The position numbers and the translations under genes are program-made. The notes beneath the pieces were generated by a model that made no database searches, was not told the DNA's origin, and was given only the letters and a program-made list of their open reading frames with translations. 49,619 nt of DNA, from contig NZ_LR134437.1 in the NCBI RefSeq assembly GCF_900637865.1, forward strand, positions 1 through 49,619, read 5' to 3'. Each line of letters begins with the position of its first letter. The stretch's first letter is position 1. Below are positions 35,677 to 43,514 of this stretch, piece after piece. This stretch comes from Legionella adelaidensis (GTDB taxonomy: Bacteria; Pseudomonadota; Gammaproteobacteria; Legionellales; Legionellaceae).

Positions 35677-37404
35677 ATGTGGAAAAAAAATGGATTACTT
35701 ATTCTACCGTTTTTCATTTTTTACTCCATCTCATGTTCTGCACAGGGAAAGGCACCATTATTACCTCCCGGTTACGCAGTAGCGAGCGCGCATCCCTTAG
35801 CTACTTACGCAGGTCTTGAAGTATTAGCCAAAGGGGGAAATGCTTTTGATGCGGCCGTGGCAGTAAGTGCTGCTCTGGCGGTAGTAGAACCTTATCATTC
35901 AGGCTTGGGTGGTGGCGGTTTTTGGCTATTATACAATGCCACCAAAGGAGAGTATTCCTTCGTTGATGGAAGGGAAGTTGCCCCAAAAGCTGCAACAAAA
36001 GACATGTTTCTAGGGCCCAACGGTGAACCAATTGCAAAATTATCATTAAATGGGGCTTTGGCAGCTGCAATACCAGGCGAGCCTGCGGCACTTGTATATA
36101 TTGCGAAAAAGTATGGACGATTATCCTTAGAGCAAAGTTTAGCCCCAGCCATTCGTCTGGCTGAGAAGGGATTTGTTGTAGACCCGCAACTGTATTATTT
36201 TTTTACTATGAACGATAGGTTACAACAACTACAGAAATTTAGTGCTTCTCGAAAAACATTTTTAAAAGACAATAAGTTATACCAAATCGGTGATTTGTTG
36301 ATTCAAAAGGATTTAGCAAATACTTTAAGAAAAATAGCCAAAGAAGGCCATTCGGGTTTTTATCAAGGAGAAATAGCTGAAAAACTCGTTTCTGCAGTTA
36401 GAAAAGAAGGAGGTATTTGGACTTTAGAAGATTTATCCGGCTATCACATTAAAGAACGTCAACCGCTGGTCGCCCAGTTTCGGAATATGAAAATCATTAC
36501 CGCGCCATTACCTTCTGCCGGTGGTATTGCACTCGTTACCATGTTAAATATTTTATCAGCATACCCCCTTGACTCTATGAATAAGGTCCAGTGGATTCAT
36601 TATGTAGCGGAGGGGATGAGACTGGCTTATTGGCAACGCGGTGAATTGGGCGATCCCGATTTTATTAAGGTCAATACAGAGGAGTTTTTAAAGTCGGAAA
36701 ATATAGAAAAATTACGACATTTTATTAATCCTGAGCAAGCTACGCCCAGTTCTAATTTATTACAAAAAATTCCTGTCGAAGAAGACTCGATAAATACTAC
36801 CCATTTTTCGATTATTGACACTGAGGGAAATAGGGTTGCTGCGACTTTATCTATTAATTTTATTTTTGGATCTAGCTTGGTAGCAGAAGGTACGGGGGTC
36901 ATTTTAAATGATGAAATGGATGATTTTGCCAGTAAGCCTGCAGTAAAAAATGTTTTTGGGATACTGGGTAGTGAAAAAAATAGTATCGCCCCTGGTAAAA
37001 GGCCTTTATCAAGCATGACGCCAACTTTTCTAGAAATGCCCAATCGGATTGCAATAGTAGGTACCCCAGGGGGCAGTAGGATTCCTACCATGGTGTTGTT
37101 GGCAAGTTTAGCGTTTAACGAGGCATATGGTGCTATTAGCATGGTTTCTACCATGCGTTTTCATCATCAATACATGCCGGATGGGTTGGTATTTGAGCCG
37201 GATACTTTTTCTATAGCCACGCAAGAAAAATTAAGAAATATGGGGTATCATTTAATCCCATTGTCTAATTATTATGGGGACATGCAAGCAATAACTTGGG
37301 ACCAAAATACTAACTTAATCACCGCCTCCTCTGATCCAAGGCACATTGGTATGGCCAGTGTGGTACTTAAGCAGAATAAGGGCGGGTATGGGGTAAATCA
37401 GTAA
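35677..37404 (+). CDS. ggt: Gamma-glutamyltranspeptidase
   Basis: Ggt hydrolyses or transfers the gamma-glutamyl group of glutathione in the periplasm. The 575-residue precursor has a signal peptide (LLILPFFIFYSISCSAQG), the substrate-binding Arg in DGREVAPKAA, and the autocatalytic cleavage/nucleophile Thr in NTTHFSIID about residue 377. GTPGGSRIPTMV near the end is the oxyanion site. One nucleotide separates it from coaD. In Legionella the enzyme could supply cysteine or glutamate from glutathione. Confidence 0.93.
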   Translation: MWKKNGLLILPFFIFYSISCSAQGKAPLLPPGYAVASAHPLATYAGLEVLAKGGNAFDAAVAVSAALAVVEPYHSGLGGGGFWLLYNATKGEYSFVDGREVAPKAATKDMFLGPNGEPIAKLSLNGALAAAIPGEPAALVYIAKKYGRLSLEQSLAPAIRLAEKGFVVDPQLYYFFTMNDRLQQLQKFSASRKTFLKDNKLYQIGDLLIQKDLANTLRKIAKEGHSGFYQGEIAEKLVSAVRKEGGIWTLEDLSGYHIKERQPLVAQFRNMKIITAPLPSAGGIALVTMLNILSAYPLDSMNKVQWIHYVAEGMRLAYWQRGELGDPDFIKVNTEEFLKSENIEKLRHFINPEQATPSSNLLQKIPVEEDSINTTHFSIIDTEGNRVAATLSINFIFGSSLVAEGTGVILNDEMDDFASKPAVKNVFGILGSEKNSIAPGKRPLSSMTPTFLEMPNRIAIVGTPGGSRIPTMVLLASLAFNEAYGAISMVSTMRFHHQYMPDGLVFEPDTFSIATQEKLRNMGYHLIPLSNYYGDMQAITWDQNTNLITASSDPRHIGMASVVLKQNKGGYGVNQ

Positions 37405-37408
37405 CTTA

Positions 37409-37451
37409 AATTCGGTAGTTGAACCTACCAATGAGGGACTACTGCCGAATT
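37409..37451. terminator. Inverted repeat between ggt and plsC
   Basis: AATTCGGTAGT (37409-37419) and ACTGCCGAATT (37441-37451) pair in 10 of 11 positions around a 21-nt loop, between convergent genes. A likely bidirectional 3'-end structure without a clear T-run. Confidence 0.45.
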
Positions 37452-37464
37452 AAGGTTTGGTAGT

Positions 37465-38202
37465 TTAATGATTTTCTCCTTCAACCAAATGTTTTATTGC
37501 AGTATGAACTCTATTAATTAATTCTTCTTTGTTTTCTAGAGTATATTCACTTGCATCAATGGCCTTACCAATATGAATTTCAGCCGTTTGATTGAGGTTA
37601 AATTGAAAGGTATTGGCAGGTAAAATAGTATGGGCTCCGCGAATTCCAAAAGGAATAATTTTAGCTCTGGTTTGTATAGCAGTTATGAACGCTCCACGCT
37701 TAAACGGTCCCACTTTGCCATCTTTGGAACGTGTGCCTTCGGGGGCAATCCACATGAGAATCCCACTTTCTAATAGCTCGCGAACATAATTTAAGTCTGT
37801 GATAGCTTGCTGGCGGTTTTTTCTATCAATAAAAGGGTATTCTGCGGCTTTCATCCCTTTTCCCATGATTGGAATTTTTGAAAGTTCTTTTTTTGCTAAC
37901 ATACGAACCGAATGATTAGGGAAGGCCAGTAAACTTAAAGGAATGTCATATAAACTACTATGATTACACATAATAATGGTTGCTTCCCCGGCTATGGGCT
38001 CCACACCATATGGATTATAAACTTCATATTTAACCCCTATGAGCCTTAATATTCTCTTTGCCCATCTGAGTGAGGTCTTATCGACCCAAATACGATTTAT
38101 TTTAGAGAAGGAACGGCGAATAATGGCCAATCCGCATATTTGTGCGGTTAGTAAAGCTGAATAAACCATTATCCAAAGCGTGCGTAATTTACTTGCTTTC
38201 AT
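37465..38202 (-). CDS. plsC: 1-acylglycerol-3-phosphate acyltransferase
   Basis: PlsC acylates lysophosphatidic acid to phosphatidic acid. The 245-residue membrane-bound protein has the catalytic motif NHSSLYD (HX4D) near residue 80 and the substrate motif PEGTRSKDGKVGPFKRGAF, with a hydrophobic helix at the start. It follows mutM by 2 nt, forming a small-membrane-protein–mutM–plsC transcript. Confidence 0.9.
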   Translation of the reverse strand: MKASKLRTLWIMVYSALLTAQICGLAIIRRSFSKINRIWVDKTSLRWAKRILRLIGVKYEVYNPYGVEPIAGEATIIMCNHSSLYDIPLSLLAFPNHSVRMLAKKELSKIPIMGKGMKAAEYPFIDRKNRQQAITDLNYVRELLESGILMWIAPEGTRSKDGKVGPFKRGAFITAIQTRAKIIPFGIRGAHTILPANTFQFNLNQTAEIHIGKAIDASEYTLENKEELINRVHTAIKHLVEGENH

Positions 38203-38204
38203 TT

Positions 38205-39071
38205 TTACCCTTTTTTATTTTTTTGTAGGTGCATTAACTCTTCTCCCAGATTGTTACCCGGTGATTGACAGTGCGGGCAAAAAGCGGAGCTTCTTCCTGC
38301 GATGGTAACTTTTTTGATCGGTGTATTACATTGTGAACAAGGTTGGTTTTCCTTTCCATAAATTCGTAAGGAATGTGAGAAGTACCCAGGTTTTCCTTCC
38401 ACCGATAAAAAATCTTTTAGCGTCGTCCCTCCCGCATGAATCGCAGCAAGTAAAACACTTTTTATTTGCTCGCATAAGTTATCACATTCTTTTGGAGTAA
38501 GCATACCAGCCATTTTTTGGGGGTGAATGCCAGCTAAAAAAAGGCTCTCGGTTGCATAAATATTTCCTACGCCGACTACGGTAGTATTATTCATTAAGAA
38601 AGACTTTATACATTGTTTTCTGTTTCTCGACTGTAGAAAAAGATACTGACTATTAAAGTCACTACTTAATGGCTCTGGCCCTAAATTTTTTAAATGAAGC
38701 GAGTGTGCAGGATTTTCTGTTACGTAAACCCATAACCCAAAGCGACGCGGATCGTTATAACGTAAGATAGTCCCATTTTTTAGGCAAAGATCAATATGAT
38801 CATGTTTTTTTAAATCGCTTTGTTGAGAGAGGTAAAGATGGCCGGACATTCCTAAATGAATAAGAATAGAACCCCGTGTCAGTTGTAAAATAAGAAATTT
38901 ACCTCTACGGTGAATATCAACAATCGTTTGACCCGAACATAATTCATGAAGCCGGGGAGTAACCTCAACTCTTAATTTATCTTGGCGAACGATTATTTTA
39001 TCAATGACCTTATTTTTCAAATAAGGAGCTATTCCACGTTTCGTGGTCTCTACTTCGGGAAGTTCAGGCAT
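38205..39071 (-). CDS. mutM: Formamidopyrimidine-DNA glycosylase
   Basis: MutM removes 8-oxoguanine and cleaves the strand. The 288-residue protein starts MPELPEVETTKRG (catalytic Pro2 and Glu3), contains HLGMSGHLYL, VGVGNIYATESLF, the AGGTTLKDF loop, and a zinc finger CSQCNTPIKK with CPHC near the end. It is about 15 residues longer than usual at the C-terminus (a basic tail). It sits between a small membrane protein gene and plsC. Confidence 0.95.
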   Translation of the reverse strand: MPELPEVETTKRGIAPYLKNKVIDKIIVRQDKLRVEVTPRLHELCSGQTIVDIHRRGKFLILQLTRGSILIHLGMSGHLYLSQQSDLKKHDHIDLCLKNGTILRYNDPRRFGLWVYVTENPAHSLHLKNLGPEPLSSDFNSQYLFLQSRNRKQCIKSFLMNNTTVVGVGNIYATESLFLAGIHPQKMAGMLTPKECDNLCEQIKSVLLAAIHAGGTTLKDFLSVEGKPGYFSHSLRIYGKENQPCSQCNTPIKKVTIAGRSSAFCPHCQSPGNNLGEELMHLQKNKKG

Positions 39072-39076
39072 AGATG

Positions 39077-39304
39077 CTATTTATTTTCATGCTCAATAAT
39101 ACGACATTCACCTTCAGTGGTATTTTTAGTAGGAAAGAAGTATTTTTTAATCATAGCAACGCCCCAAATCAGGCCGCCTATCAATACTCCCCATACTAAT
39201 ACGTAAGCAATCATAATAAAAAGGCCAATGCCAACAGCAATCGCAACCCCGATACCAATAAAAGGAAGAAGTTGTTCCAGTACTCTGGGTAATTTAGTAT
39301 TCAT
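39077..39304 (-). CDS. Small membrane protein upstream of mutM
   Basis: A 75-residue protein with two hydrophobic helices (about residues 12-35 and 35-52), a basic/aromatic patch (KKYFFP) and an acidic tail. I recognise no family. Five nt separate it from mutM, so it is probably the first gene of that operon. Its frame, charge layout and tight spacing support a real gene. Confidence 0.55.
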   Translation of the reverse strand: MNTKLPRVLEQLLPFIGIGVAIAVGIGLFIMIAYVLVWGVLIGGLIWGVAMIKKYFFPTKNTTEGECRIIEHENK

Positions 39305-39470
39305 GATATACCTTTAAAAACTTTCTATAAAAATTATCGTCTACATCTGACTAATATGCAATGTGAATAGTCACAATGTGTTATTTAAGTAGAAAGTGTA
39401 GTATAATTTACAGATATTTTGAGAATAGAGAGTAGTATACTTCTTTTTTGCACTTAAATAGGAATTATTG

Positions 39471-40646
39471 ATGTTTGGACTTTTAAGTTTATCTTTTTGG
39501 GGTTACGTAATTGCTGCGGTTATTTTAACGCAGATAACAATTGCGTCAGTTACGATTTTTCTTCATCGGTGCCAGACACATAGGGCGCTTACACTTCATC
39601 CAATCATTAGCCATTTTTTTCGTATGTGGCTTTGGCTAACAACCGGGATGGTGACAGGGGAATGGGTAGCTATTCACCGTAAACATCACGCCACAACCGA
39701 CATGGAAGGAGACCCCCATAGCCCGGCGGTCTTAGGCTTGAAGAAAGTATTTTGGGAAGGAGCCGAATTGTACCGTAAGGCTTCAAAAGATAAAGAAATG
39801 ATTGAAAAATATTCCCATGGAACACCCGACGATTGGTTGGAACGCAATGTATATAAGCGTCATTCAGCAAAGGGAATCTTGGTAATGTTCTTACTGGATA
39901 TACTTTTATTTGGTTTGCCTGGAATAACCATTTGGGCTATTCAAATGCTTTGGATTCCTGTATGGGCGGCCGGCGTAGTAAATGGTGTGGGCCATTTTTG
40001 GGGCTATCGTAATTTTGAATGCCAAGATACCTCAACCAATATTTTCCCTTGGGGTTTTTGGATAGGTGGAGAAGAGCTTCATAATAATCATCATACTTTT
40101 GCTTCTTCCGCTAAGTTCTCTGTTAAATGGTGGGAATTTGATTTAGGCTGGATGTATATTCGTTTACTTTCTTTGTTTGGCCTGGCAAAAGTTAAAAAAT
40201 TACCTCCTAAACTAGCAAGACAAGAAGGGAAATTACAAATTGACTTAGATACGGTTAAAGCGGTTATTGGCAATCGTTTCCAAGTGATGTCTGATTATTA
40301 CAAAAGAGTAGTAAGACCTATTTTGCGTCACGAGAAAAATAATGTTGAAAACAAAAGTGACAAGAAATTATTTCAACGTGCAGGTAGACTTTTGCGTAGA
40401 CAAGAAGGGTTATTATCTCCACGTGCTACTTCGCGCTTACAAGCACTATTAAATCGGTACGAGCAATTACGTACGGTTTATAATTATCGTGTATCACTGC
40501 AAAATATTTGGACGAAAACGGCCTCTTCACAGAAAGAGTTAATTGAGTCTTTGCAACAGTGGTGTAAACAGGCGGAAGAATCCGGCTTAGACGTGTTGCA
40601 TCAGTTTGCCCAGCGAATTAAGGCTTATGTTCCAAAGACGGTGTAA
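39471..40646 (+). CDS. Acyl-lipid delta-9 desaturase (DesA-like)
   Basis: A 391-residue membrane enzyme that introduces a double bond into membrane acyl chains. The three histidine boxes of the non-haem di-iron site are present: HRCQTH, HRKHH and HNNHH, with WVAIHRKHH matching acyl-lipid/acyl-CoA desaturases. Four hydrophobic segments surround them. A charged C-terminal region of about 130 residues follows, as in Pseudomonas DesA-type enzymes. The ATG at 39471 follows AGGA; the TTG just before is not used. It stands alone, likely for membrane fluidity. Confidence 0.9.
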   Translation: MFGLLSLSFWGYVIAAVILTQITIASVTIFLHRCQTHRALTLHPIISHFFRMWLWLTTGMVTGEWVAIHRKHHATTDMEGDPHSPAVLGLKKVFWEGAELYRKASKDKEMIEKYSHGTPDDWLERNVYKRHSAKGILVMFLLDILLFGLPGITIWAIQMLWIPVWAAGVVNGVGHFWGYRNFECQDTSTNIFPWGFWIGGEELHNNHHTFASSAKFSVKWWEFDLGWMYIRLLSLFGLAKVKKLPPKLARQEGKLQIDLDTVKAVIGNRFQVMSDYYKRVVRPILRHEKNNVENKSDKKLFQRAGRLLRRQEGLLSPRATSRLQALLNRYEQLRTVYNYRVSLQNIWTKTASSQKELIESLQQWCKQAEESGLDVLHQFAQRIKAYVPKTV

Positions 40647-40651
40647 TAGAA

Positions 40652-40675
40652 TTGTTGGGCCGTAAGGCCCAACTA
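40652..40675. repeat. REP-like short hairpin, copy 4
   Basis: GTTGGGCC, GTAA loop, GGCCCAAC: a perfect 8-bp stem, a reduced single-arm member of the REP-like family. Between convergent desaturase and CoA-binding genes it can act as a bidirectional terminator. Confidence 0.7.
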
Positions 40676-40681
40676 ACACTC

Positions 40682-41089
40682 TCAATTCTTAAATCCTAAA
40701 ACCACTAAAATACAAGGGCCCCTCGCCAAAACATTTACTCCATTTATTTCGCAATCCTTAATCGCTTGATCACTCTCAGCTCCCGGTTGCATCCAAATAT
40801 TTTTTATTCCTTTTTTAATTGCTTCTATAACAACTTTCTCGGTTACTTGAGAAGGAGTAATTATGGAAATGCTTTGCACGGTATCAGGAAGCTCGCTCAC
40901 ATTTTTATAACAAGCTAAACCCTCAATTTCTTTGTGGATTGGATTGATTGGATATGCAGTGAGACCGTTTTGCATGTAGCATCGCAAGACTTTGTTTCCA
41001 TACTTATCTCTTTTAGGAGAGGCGCCGACCACTGCGAAAGCCGAGGACTCAAAAAATTTCTCAATACCGTCGTGTATAGAAATCCCCAT
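40682..41089 (-). CDS. CoA-binding domain protein (YccU-like)
   Basis: A 135-residue Rossmann-fold protein of the CoA_binding (YccU/YneT) family: FAVVGASPKRDKYGNKVLRCY at the nucleotide loop (given in pieces as VVGASPKRDKYGN and KVLRCY), YPINP, and the conserved IWMQPGAESDQAI. No catalytic domain is attached. Known members bind CoA, but their role is not clear. It faces the desaturase and is next to the PHB genes. Confidence 0.85.
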   Translation of the reverse strand: MGISIHDGIEKFFESSAFAVVGASPKRDKYGNKVLRCYMQNGLTAYPINPIHKEIEGLACYKNVSELPDTVQSISIITPSQVTEKVVIEAIKKGIKNIWMQPGAESDQAIKDCEINGVNVLARGPCILVVLGFKN

Positions 41090-41191
41090 AGCTATCCTTA
41101 ATTTTTACTCTAATTAAAACTATAGTATACATTTGACATAGCTTCTTATTTTCTAGGATTATGTTAAAAGTATTTGCTGAAGGGGTTCTAA

Positions 41192-41932
41192 ATGAGTAAA
41201 GGAATTGCAATTATTACCGGGGGTACTGGGGGTATAGGCACCGCTATTTGTACGCGCCTTGCTAATGAATTTAAAGTGATAGCCTGCTATTTTAAAAAAG
41301 GTAATCATGAAGAAGCGCGGGTTTGGCAACAGCATCAAAAAAATAGAGGGATTGACGTAGACATTCTTTATGCAGATGTTTCACTTTTTTCTGATTGTGA
41401 AAAACTGACCGGTTTAGTACTGGAGCGGTATGGCGCCATTGATGTGTTAGTAAATAATGCAGGAATTACTAACGATACCTCTTTAAGAAAAATGAGCGCT
41501 GAACAATGGCAACAAGTAATCGACGCCAATTTGACGAGTGCTTTTAATATGACACGGAATGTTCTTCCGTCAATGATAGAAAAAGGATATGGCAGGATTA
41601 TTAATATTTCTTCAATAAATGGCAGAAAGGGACAAATTGGTCAATGTAACTATGCTGCGACCAAAGCAGGTCTTTACGGGTTTACAAAAAGTTTAGCGCA
41701 GGAGGTTGCTAATAAAGGAATTACAGTAAATACCATTTCCCCTGGTTATATTGAAACCCCTATGCTTACCAGTATGAAGGAAGAGGTCTTACAGTCAATT
41801 ATTGCTCGAATTCCAGTAGGTCGTTTAGGAAAGCCGGAAGAGATCGCCTCTGCTGTGGCTTTCTTCGCGGCAAGGGATGCAAGCTTTATTACCGGGACCA
41901 ATTTGGATATTAACGGCGGTCAATACATGTAA
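41192..41932 (+). CDS. phaB: Acetoacetyl-CoA reductase PhaB (paralogue 1)
   Basis: PhaB reduces acetoacetyl-CoA to (R)-3-hydroxybutyryl-CoA, the PHB monomer. The 246-residue short-chain dehydrogenase has the nucleotide motif TGGTGGIG (residues 9-16), NNAGI, catalytic Ser in NISSINGRKGQIG, Tyr and Lys in YAATKAG, and ends ITGTNLDINGGQYM. After beta-strand 2 it reads CYFKKG (residues 32-37), basic residues that usually mean NADPH. It is followed 28 nt later by a second phaB. Confidence 0.92.
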   Translation: MSKGIAIITGGTGGIGTAICTRLANEFKVIACYFKKGNHEEARVWQQHQKNRGIDVDILYADVSLFSDCEKLTGLVLERYGAIDVLVNNAGITNDTSLRKMSAEQWQQVIDANLTSAFNMTRNVLPSMIEKGYGRIINISSINGRKGQIGQCNYAATKAGLYGFTKSLAQEVANKGITVNTISPGYIETPMLTSMKEEVLQSIIARIPVGRLGKPEEIASAVAFFAARDASFITGTNLDINGGQYM

Positions 41933-41960
41933 TCAGTATTACTAAACACACGAGTTAATT

Positions 41961-42707
41961 ATGGACAAAAACAAAGTGGTTTTGCTGACAGGTGGTATAG
42001 GCGATATTGGCACTGCGATTACCAAACAATTGGAACCAGATTGTAAAATGATAGTTGCCCTCGATGTAGAAAGCGTCGAGGAAGGGAACATATGGGTGCA
42101 ACAGTTGAAGAGAGAAGGATTTGGAAAGGTAATGTACCGTAAAATGGATGTTACCAACTTTGATGAATGCCAATTGGTAATTGGCTCATTAGCCAATGAA
42201 TTACAAACCATCGATGTACTTATTAACAATGCCGGCATTACCAAAGATGCTGTTTTTCATAAAATGACTAAAGAACAGTGGGACAGTGTTTTACGGGTAA
42301 ATTTAGATGGTATGTTTAATGTGACTCGCAATACAGTAGAATATATGCGGGTTCAGGAGTGGGGTCGCATTGTGAATATCTCTTCGGTAAATGCGCAAAA
42401 AGGACAATTCTCACAAGCAAATTATGCCGCTTCAAAATCCGGCATCTACGGCTTTACAAAGAGTCTGGCTCAAGAATTAATGGCAAAAAATATTACGGTA
42501 AATAGTATTTCTCCAGGTTATGTAGATACAAAACTGATGAAAGGAATACGTCCGGATATTTTACAGGCGATAATTGATCAAATCCCCGCCAAACGCTTAG
42601 CAAAACCTGAGGAAATAGCATGGACAGTAGCATTTTTAATTGACGAAAGAAGTGCTTATATCACGGGATCTAATCTAAGTATTAATGGCGGCTATCATAT
42701 GTATTGA
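41961..42707 (+). CDS. phaB: Acetoacetyl-CoA reductase PhaB (paralogue 2)
   Basis: A second PhaB-type short-chain dehydrogenase of 248 residues, similar throughout (NNAGI, NISSVNAQKGQFSQ, YAASKSG, GSNLSINGGYHMY). The cofactor site differs: TGGIGDIG (residues 10-17) has Asp15 where the canonical motif has Gly, and strand 2 ends in ALDVES with Asp35. An acidic residue there usually selects NADH over NADPH. It may work under other redox conditions than its neighbour. It lies 4 nt upstream of phaR. Confidence 0.9.
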   Translation: MDKNKVVLLTGGIGDIGTAITKQLEPDCKMIVALDVESVEEGNIWVQQLKREGFGKVMYRKMDVTNFDECQLVIGSLANELQTIDVLINNAGITKDAVFHKMTKEQWDSVLRVNLDGMFNVTRNTVEYMRVQEWGRIVNISSVNAQKGQFSQANYAASKSGIYGFTKSLAQELMAKNITVNSISPGYVDTKLMKGIRPDILQAIIDQIPAKRLAKPEEIAWTVAFLIDERSAYITGSNLSINGGYHMY

Positions 42708-42711
42708 TATT

Positions 42712-43077
42712 ATGAGCAGATTAATCAAAAAATATAAAAATCGGCGTTTGTATGACATTGAGACAAGTAAATATATTACTATGGAAGATTTGCAACAATA
42801 TGTGTTGGACAATATTCCTTTTCAAGTACAAGACTCGGGCTCTGGAAAAGATTTAACTAATTTAACTTTATTACAAATTCTCGTGGAGATGGAAGCCACC
42901 TCCACTCATTTCTTGTCTCCTGATGTGCTAAGGCAACTAATCTGCTTGGCACATCACCCTATGCATAAAAAATTTAAATCCCTTCTTGAACAAATGCTTG
43001 CTTTCATGAGCGAGAATCCGGCTAATACTTTTTTTTCACAATGGCAGACTTTCTATAAGAATCATTTTGAAGAATAG
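42712..43077 (+). CDS. phaR: PHB granule-associated regulator PhaR
   Basis: PhaR is a DNA- and granule-binding repressor of phasin genes. The 121-residue protein begins with the PhaR motif LIKKYKNRRLYDIETSKYIT, then the ISDLQQYV-type segment (here MEDLQQYVLDNIPFQV) and the DNA-binding/granule part. The ATG at 42712 follows the phaB2 stop by 4 nt; an in-frame ATG at 42685 lies inside phaB2 and is rejected. Confidence 0.9.
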   Translation: MSRLIKKYKNRRLYDIETSKYITMEDLQQYVLDNIPFQVQDSGSGKDLTNLTLLQILVEMEATSTHFLSPDVLRQLICLAHHPMHKKFKSLLEQMLAFMSENPANTFFSQWQTFYKNHFEE

Positions 43078-43145
43078 GGTATTTGACAACAACGCTCAAT
43101 TCGATCTACACTTTTATTGTGCACTGCAACATAAGAGGCTACATT

Positions 43146-43445
43146 ATGAATTCTGAATACTTTGAACGGTTGTCAAACTTTGCAAAAAAGGCGCAAGAGC
43201 CATTGCAATCATTAGCTGAATTAAATGTTAAGACTCTTCAAGGAATGACTTATTTAAAACCTGATGAGTTTACTCAAATTAAAAACCCAGAGCAGCTTTT
43301 AGAGAAACAAATTGAGCTGGCGGTAACCAATGGGCATAAGGCATTAAATTATATGCAAAAATCCTTTGAGATTATGGAAAAAGCCATGATGTCTATGGTT
43401 CAAGAAGCAAAATCCGCTAAAAACAAATCCATGAAAGGAATGTAG
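43146..43445 (+). CDS. Phasin family protein
   Basis: A 99-residue, mostly helical protein with amphipathic heptads (LSNFAKKAQEPLQSLAELN; QLLEKQIELAVTNGHKALNY) and a basic Lys/Ser tail (KSAKNKSMKGM). Phasins coat PHB granules. The ATG at 43146 follows GAGG by 7 nt; the longer frame to 43083 is not supported. It is 68 nt after phaR and probably controlled by it. Confidence 0.82.
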   Translation: MNSEYFERLSNFAKKAQEPLQSLAELNVKTLQGMTYLKPDEFTQIKNPEQLLEKQIELAVTNGHKALNYMQKSFEIMEKAMMSMVQEAKSAKNKSMKGM

Positions 43446-43446
43446 A

Positions 43447-43514
43447 TTTAAATTAGGTGGCGAGGCTCAACAAACGATGTGGGAAATATTTGTTGGGCCT
43501 CGCGGCCAAATCTA
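43447..43514. repeat. REP-like palindrome, copy 5, reaching phaC stop
   Basis: Degenerate arms GGCGAGGCTCAACAAA and its partner TTTGTTGGGCCTCGCGGCC surround a loop of about 14 bp. It lies between the convergent phasin and phaC genes. The right outer end of the repeat (TCTAA on the plus strand) includes the phaC TAG stop codon at 43512-43514. Confidence 0.7.

Noticed and set aside
36627-37154. 175-codon minus-strand frame inside ggt
   Set aside because: Fully antisense to ggt, whose catalytic motifs are intact; a shadow frame.
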